A stretch of 56,233 bases of DNA, taken from assembly GCF_006540005.1 (NCBI RefSeq), contig NZ_BJOC01000033.1, positions 1 to 56,233 of the forward strand, written 5' to 3'. Position 1 is the first letter of the stretch, and every line of letters begins with the position of its first letter. Source of the stretch: Halomonas halmophila (GTDB lineage Bacteria > Pseudomonadota > Gammaproteobacteria > Pseudomonadales > Halomonadaceae). Shown in pieces: positions 52,232-56,233 of the stretch. The translations under genes and the position numbers were made by a program. The notes below the pieces were generated by a model that did not search any database, was not told the DNA's origin, and was given only the letters and a program-made list of their open reading frames with translations.

Positions 52232-53140
52232 ATGCGTGTATTGATCACCGGCGGTAGCGGTTTCGTGGGCCAGGCCCTGTGTCCGCTGTTGAAGGAAGCC
52301 GGCCACCGGCCAATGGTGGCGTCGCGATCTCCCGAGCGAGCGCGCACGCTGCTGCCGAGCGGTACCGATATCCGGCGTTCCGCGCTGGATTTCGTCGATA
52401 CGCCGCCGGATGCCATCGTCAACCTGGCCGGCGAGCCGATCGCCGGCAAGCGCTGGAGCGATGCCCAGAAGGAGCGCCTGGTCGACTCCCGGCTCGAGAC
52501 GACGCAGGAACTGGTCAGGCTCTGCGAGCAGCTCTCGCATACCGGGGATGCGCCCCACGTACTGGTCTCTGCCTCGGCCATGGGCTATTACGGTGATCAG
52601 GAAGACCGCGAGGTCGACGAGGACACGGCGCCGCACGACGAGTTCGCCCATCGCCTGTGCCGGCGCTGGGAAGAGGCCGCCCAGGGGGTCACCGAGTTCG
52701 GCACCCGGCTGGCGATCCTGCGCATCGGCCTGGTGCTCGACGCCCAGGGCGGCACCCTGCAGAAGATGCTGCCGGCCTTCCGCTTGGGCCTGGGCGGGCG
52801 GCTCGGCCATGGTGAGCAGTTCATGCCCTGGGTGCATCGTCACGATCTGGTGCGCATGATCGCCTTCCTGCTCGAGCATGACGAGCAGCAGGGCGCCTTC
52901 AACGGCAGCGCCCCGCATCCGGTGACCAATGCCGAGTTCACTCGGCAGCTGGCACAGCATCTCAAGCGTCCCGCCCTGATGCCGGTGCCCTCCAAGGTGC
53001 TGGAGGTCATGCTCGGCGAGATGTCACGGCTGCTGTTGACCGGCGCCGACATGCGTCCCCGGCGCCTGGAACAGGCGGGCTTCGAGTTCGACTACCCGAC
53101 CCTCGACAAGGCACTGGACGACATCATCGGCGCAGCCTGA
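52232..53140 (+). CDS. TIGR01777 (YfcH-like) NAD-dependent epimerase family protein
   Basis: The 302-aa atypical extended SDR begins MRVLITGGSGFVGQALCPLL, with the Gly-rich motif at 7-13. It carries the TIGR01777 signatures NLAGEPIAGKRW and SASAMGYYGDQ, with the tyrosine of the active-site region, and a C-terminal DUF1731-type part (ADMRPRRLEQAGFEFDYPTL). The substrate is unknown. Homologs are often neighbours of phrB and LitR-type regulators. CAAGGAG precedes the ATG. The divergent arrangement with cbiX and the tandem half-sites suggest control by the same MerR protein. Confidence 0.9.
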   Translation: MRVLITGGSGFVGQALCPLLKEAGHRPMVASRSPERARTLLPSGTDIRRSALDFVDTPPDAIVNLAGEPIAGKRWSDAQKERLVDSRLETTQELVRLCEQLSHTGDAPHVLVSASAMGYYGDQEDREVDEDTAPHDEFAHRLCRRWEEAAQGVTEFGTRLAILRIGLVLDAQGGTLQKMLPAFRLGLGGRLGHGEQFMPWVHRHDLVRMIAFLLEHDEQQGAFNGSAPHPVTNAEFTRQLAQHLKRPALMPVPSKVLEVMLGEMSRLLLTGADMRPRRLEQAGFEFDYPTLDKALDDIIGAA

Positions 53141-53142
53141 CA

Positions 53143-53172
53143 GGGGCGCTCGCGTGCTGCCGCGAGCGCCCC
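53143..53172. terminator. Perfect 12-bp hairpin between the YfcH-like gene and rapA
   Basis: GGGGCGCTCGCG (53143-53154) and CGCGAGCGCCCC (53161-53172) pair around TGCTGC, filling the gap between convergent genes. It has no T tract on either side, so it may block read-through or act with Rho. Confidence 0.55.
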
Positions 53173-53183
53173 GCGCGGCCGGG

Positions 53184-56117
53184 TCAGCGTGACTCCTGAT
53201 CCACGGTGACGATCACGCGCACCGCGTCGAGGCGCAGCCGGGTCGCATCGATGGCCGTCCCCAGGGTGTCGCGTTCGTCGCGCAGTGCGCTCACTTCTTC
53301 GTCGCGCACCGAGGGATTGCGCCGCGCCAGGGCTTCCAGACGTGCCAGCTCGGCGTCGAGGCTGGTGCGCATGCGCTGCTGGGCGGCTTCGACAATGCTC
53401 GGCAGTTCGCGCTCGGCTTCCTGCTCGGCGCTGTCGAGCAACTCCCGCAACTGGCCGTGGCGGCTCTTGATCAGGTCGCGCGCGGCCGCCTTCTTGACCT
53501 TTTGCAGGTTCTTCGACAGGCCGGTGAAGGAAATCTTGTCGGTGAGATTGGCGCCCGACTCATCCAGCAGCACGCGCACCGCGGTGGGCGGCAGGAAGCG
53601 ATTGAGGTGCAGCCGCCGCGGGGCCGGGCAATGGGTGCGGAAGACCAGCTCGACCATCACCCGCCCGGCGGGAATCGAGGGATGCCGGAGCAAGGCCAGG
53701 GCGGTGTTGCCCATCGGGCCGTCGAGGATGCGTGCCATCATCTCGCGGGTCAGCGGGTGCTCCCAGGTGAGATGTTGCACATCATCCCGGGCCAGGGCGC
53801 GTTCTCGGGAGAAGGTCGCGGAGAAGCCTTCCTCGCCCTTCACCAGGCCCGGCAGGCCATCGAGCATCTGCGGGCTGGGGCTCAACAGCTGCAGATCGCC
53901 GCCCAGGTCCTGGCTGTCGACGCCGAAGATATCTAGGGCCTGGTCGATATAGCGGCGCAGGGCGCGGTCATTGTCCAGTTCGTGGATGGCCTCGGCCACG
54001 CTGGCGGCGCGTTCCTGGCGGCAGGCATTGAGCTCGAGCAGCCGGTTGCGGCCCGCGTCGCGCTCGGCCAGGCGTGCCTCGAAGAAGCTGCGGGTCTCGT
54101 CGATGACCTCGCTCAGCGCCTCGGGGTCGAGCAGTGCATCGGCCAGGGCATCGCCGAAGGCGGCGTAGAGATCGCTGCCCAGGCCATGCGGGGCACTGAA
54201 GGCATCCATGCCGTCCCGATACCAGCGCAGCAGGCGCTCGCCGGGGCTGTCAGCGAAGACCGGTACATGCATGTCGATCGGGTGGCGCTGGCCGATCCGG
54301 TCCAGGCGTCCGATGCGCTGTTCGAGCTGGTCCGGATGCAGCGGCAGGTCGAACATCACCAGGTGATGGCAGAACTGGAAGTTGCGGCCTTCCGAGCCGA
54401 TCTCCGAGCACACCAGCACCTGGCAGCCGTCCTCGGTGTCGGCAAAGGCGGCCGCGGCACGGTCGCGTTCGAGCAGCGTCAGCCCCTCGTGAAAGACCGG
54501 GGCATGCAGGCCGCCCAGCACGCGCAGGGCCTCGGACAGGCCGGCGGCGGTATCGCGATCATGGGCGATCACCAGCACCTTGTCGTTACCCAGCTCGGTC
54601 AGGCGCTCGAGCAACCAGGTCACGCGCGGGTCGATCTGCCACCAGGGCTCGGCATTCAGCGGGTCGTCGGCCATGGCCTGGTACATCAGGTCCAGGTAGA
54701 CCAGCACCTCGGGATGATCCAGGCCGCTCTCGATGAGCAGCTCGTCGAGGTAGTCCTCGTCACGTTCCAGCCGGCGCAGCACGCGACGATAGGCGGCGGG
54801 TGGCTCGAGACGTTCGACATGCAGGCGGCGCTCGGGAAAGCCGCCGACATGGCGTCGGCTGTTGCGGAACATGACGCGACCGGTGCCGTGGCGGTCGAGC
54901 AGCTGGTCGCGCAGCTGATGCCGCGAAGCGTCGCGCTGGGCGGCATCGCTCTGTGCGTCGGCCAGGGTGTCGAGCAGGGCCTGGCTGTCGTCCTCGTCGA
55001 TCACGGCGGCGACCCGTTGCGTGTCCTCGGGCTGGCCGGGCAGGCGTTCCAGGGCATCGATGGCCTCGGCGACCTCGACGTAGTGGCGTTCCTCTTCCTG
55101 GAAGTCGGCCAGGCTGTGGTAGCGGTCCGGGTCGAGCAGACGCAGCCGCGAGAAGTGACTCTGCTGGCCCATCTGCTCGGGCGTGGCGGTCAGCAGCAGC
55201 AGGCCCGGTACATGGGCGGCCAGGCGCTCGACACAGGCATAGCCCGGGCCGACCGCCGACTCGGACCATTCGAGGTGGTGGGCTTCGTCGACGATCAGCA
55301 GGTCCCAGTCACAGGCGTCGGCCTGGGACTGGCGGTGCGGGTCGGCGAACAGCCAGTCCTGGCTGGCCAGGATCAACTGGCCGGCCTCGAAGGGGTTGGT
55401 CTCGCCATGCGCGCTGCACTGCTGTTCATCGAGCAGGGTGACTTCCAGCGAGAAGCGCCGCAGCAGCTCGACCAGCCACTGGTGGGTCAGGCTGTCGGGC
55501 ACCAGGATGAGGGCGCGTTCGGCCCGCCCGGTCAGCAGCAGGCGATGCAGGATCAGGCCGGCCTCGATGGTCTTGCCCAGGCCGACTTCATCGGCCAGCA
55601 GGACGCGCGGCGAGGCACGACGGGCGACCTCGTCGGCGATGTACAGCTGATGCGGTATCAGGTCGACCCGTGGGCCGGCCAGCCCCAGCGCCGGGTTCTG
55701 TTCGATGCGATGATGGTGGTGCAGGGTCCGGAAGCGCAGGTCGAACCAGTCATTGCGGTCGACCTGGCCGGTCAGCAGGCGGTCGCGTGCTTGGTCGAAC
55801 TGCATGGTGTCGGCGAGCTTGGCCTCGGGCAGCTCGCAGGGATCTCCCGCGGCATCCTCGCCGATATAGGTGATCAGCCCCCCGGATTCCTTGCTGTCGT
55901 CGACGATCATCTGCCAGCCCTCGGTGGACTGGATGCGATCGCCGCTGCCGAAGACCACTCGGGTCAGCGGGGCCTGTCGGCTACTGTAGGTGCGGGTTTC
56001 CTGGCTGGCGCCGAACAGCACGGTGACACTGCGGTTGTCGCAATTGAGGATGGTGCCCAGGCCGAGTTCGGCCTCGCCGTCGCTGATCCAGCGCTGGCCG
56101 GGAGAGAAGTCGCTCAT
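53184..56117 (-). CDS. rapA: RNA polymerase-associated ATPase RapA
   Basis: RapA is a Swi2/Snf2 ATPase that binds RNA polymerase core and promotes its recycling after termination. The 977-aa protein (968 in E. coli) has N-terminal Tudor-like domains (FSPGQRWISDGEAELGLGTI), Walker A DEVGLGKT at 176-183, the DEAH box IVDEAHHLEWS, and helicase C motifs EIGSEGRNFQFCHHLV and QLEQRIGRLDRIGQ. The C-terminal region has the RapA-specific LTREMMARILDGPMGNTALA. The ATG at 56117 is the family start. A promoter lies at 56173-56201. Confidence 0.97.
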   Translation of the reverse strand: MSDFSPGQRWISDGEAELGLGTILNCDNRSVTVLFGASQETRTYSSRQAPLTRVVFGSGDRIQSTEGWQMIVDDSKESGGLITYIGEDAAGDPCELPEAKLADTMQFDQARDRLLTGQVDRNDWFDLRFRTLHHHHRIEQNPALGLAGPRVDLIPHQLYIADEVARRASPRVLLADEVGLGKTIEAGLILHRLLLTGRAERALILVPDSLTHQWLVELLRRFSLEVTLLDEQQCSAHGETNPFEAGQLILASQDWLFADPHRQSQADACDWDLLIVDEAHHLEWSESAVGPGYACVERLAAHVPGLLLLTATPEQMGQQSHFSRLRLLDPDRYHSLADFQEEERHYVEVAEAIDALERLPGQPEDTQRVAAVIDEDDSQALLDTLADAQSDAAQRDASRHQLRDQLLDRHGTGRVMFRNSRRHVGGFPERRLHVERLEPPAAYRRVLRRLERDEDYLDELLIESGLDHPEVLVYLDLMYQAMADDPLNAEPWWQIDPRVTWLLERLTELGNDKVLVIAHDRDTAAGLSEALRVLGGLHAPVFHEGLTLLERDRAAAAFADTEDGCQVLVCSEIGSEGRNFQFCHHLVMFDLPLHPDQLEQRIGRLDRIGQRHPIDMHVPVFADSPGERLLRWYRDGMDAFSAPHGLGSDLYAAFGDALADALLDPEALSEVIDETRSFFEARLAERDAGRNRLLELNACRQERAASVAEAIHELDNDRALRRYIDQALDIFGVDSQDLGGDLQLLSPSPQMLDGLPGLVKGEEGFSATFSRERALARDDVQHLTWEHPLTREMMARILDGPMGNTALALLRHPSIPAGRVMVELVFRTHCPAPRRLHLNRFLPPTAVRVLLDESGANLTDKISFTGLSKNLQKVKKAAARDLIKSRHGQLRELLDSAEQEAERELPSIVEAAQQRMRTSLDAELARLEALARRNPSVRDEEVSALRDERDTLGTAIDATRLRLDAVRVIVTVDQESR

Positions 56118-56172
56118 GGTGCCTCGGGATGCTAGAGATCGTGTCTTGCGTCGCGGCCCGGGACAGGGGCGC

Positions 56173-56201
56173 GATATACAGGGCGCGGTATCTTACAGCA
56201 A
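56173..56201 (-). promoter_or_regulatory. Candidate sigma-70 promoter of rapA
   Basis: On the minus strand a -35 TTGCTG (56201-56196) and a -10 TATATC (56178-56173) are 17 bases apart, giving a leader of about 50 bases before rapA. The rest of 56118-56233 shows no gene. Confidence 0.6.
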
Positions 56202-56233
56202 AGCGGGGCGCGGCTTAAGCCTCTTGCCGGTCT

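Noticed and set aside
53982..56135. 717-codon open frame on the plus strand opposite rapA
   Set aside because: rapA has complete Swi2/Snf2 motifs on the other strand. The antisense product is low-complexity Gln/Gly/Ala sequence without domains.

Overview
The window reads as a chromosomal segment of a high-GC gammaproteobacterium, most likely Halomonas or a close relative in the Halomonadaceae. The gene order birA-coaX-tRNAs-secE-nusG-rplKAJL-rpoBC-rpsLG-fusA-tuf-S10/spc/alpha operons, then uvrA-MFS-ssb and fabAB, together with protein lengths and sequences, fits that group. This assignment rests on recognition, not on a database search. No insertion sequence, prophage, rRNA gene or CRISPR array was seen.

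Layout. 1-237: a strong terminator and the upstream region of birA. 238-2057: birA and coaX, overlapping. 2124-2693: tRNA-Tyr, tRNA-Gly and tRNA-Thr behind one promoter and closed by a terminator, then tRNA-Trp behind its own promoter. 2766-14726: secE, nusG, rplKAJL and rpoBC. 14767-19302: rpsL, rpsG, fusA and tuf. 19324-33237: the S10, spc and alpha operons run together, ending in the terminator after rplQ. 33360-36221: uvrA on the minus strand. 36379-40239: a YajR-like transporter, ssb, a degenerate RmlD-family protein and an acyltransferase. 40324-42067: fabB and fabA on the minus strand. 42291-44087: a membrane PAS-GGDEF-EAL protein. 44084-51638: a minus-strand operon of eight genes. 51742-52110: a CbiX-like chelatase, divergent from a YfcH-like epimerase (52232-53140). 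53184-56117: rapA on the minus strand.

The first 33 kb is the conserved transcription and translation core. Its interest lies in control: an attenuator before rpoB, a hairpin before rpoA, an L10-type leader, a promoter that overlaps the terminator before rpsL, and a very short S10 leader.

The most interesting region is 44.1-53.1 kb. One operon starts with a MerR/LitR-type regulator and continues with a photolyase, an NTF2-like protein, an SDR, an FAD oxidoreductase, a DUF1365 protein, a cyclopropane-synthase-like methyltransferase and a DUF2878 membrane protein. A perfect inverted repeat, GTTGTACA-N12-TGTACAAC, lies just upstream of the regulator and matches, from memory, the operator reported for class II LitR proteins of Pseudomonas putida. 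The regulator has lost both cobalamin-binding signatures, and the methyltransferase has changed two of the bicarbonate-site residues of true cyclopropane synthases. I infer a light or photo-oxidative-stress regulon that repairs DNA and makes an unidentified modification of membrane fatty acids.
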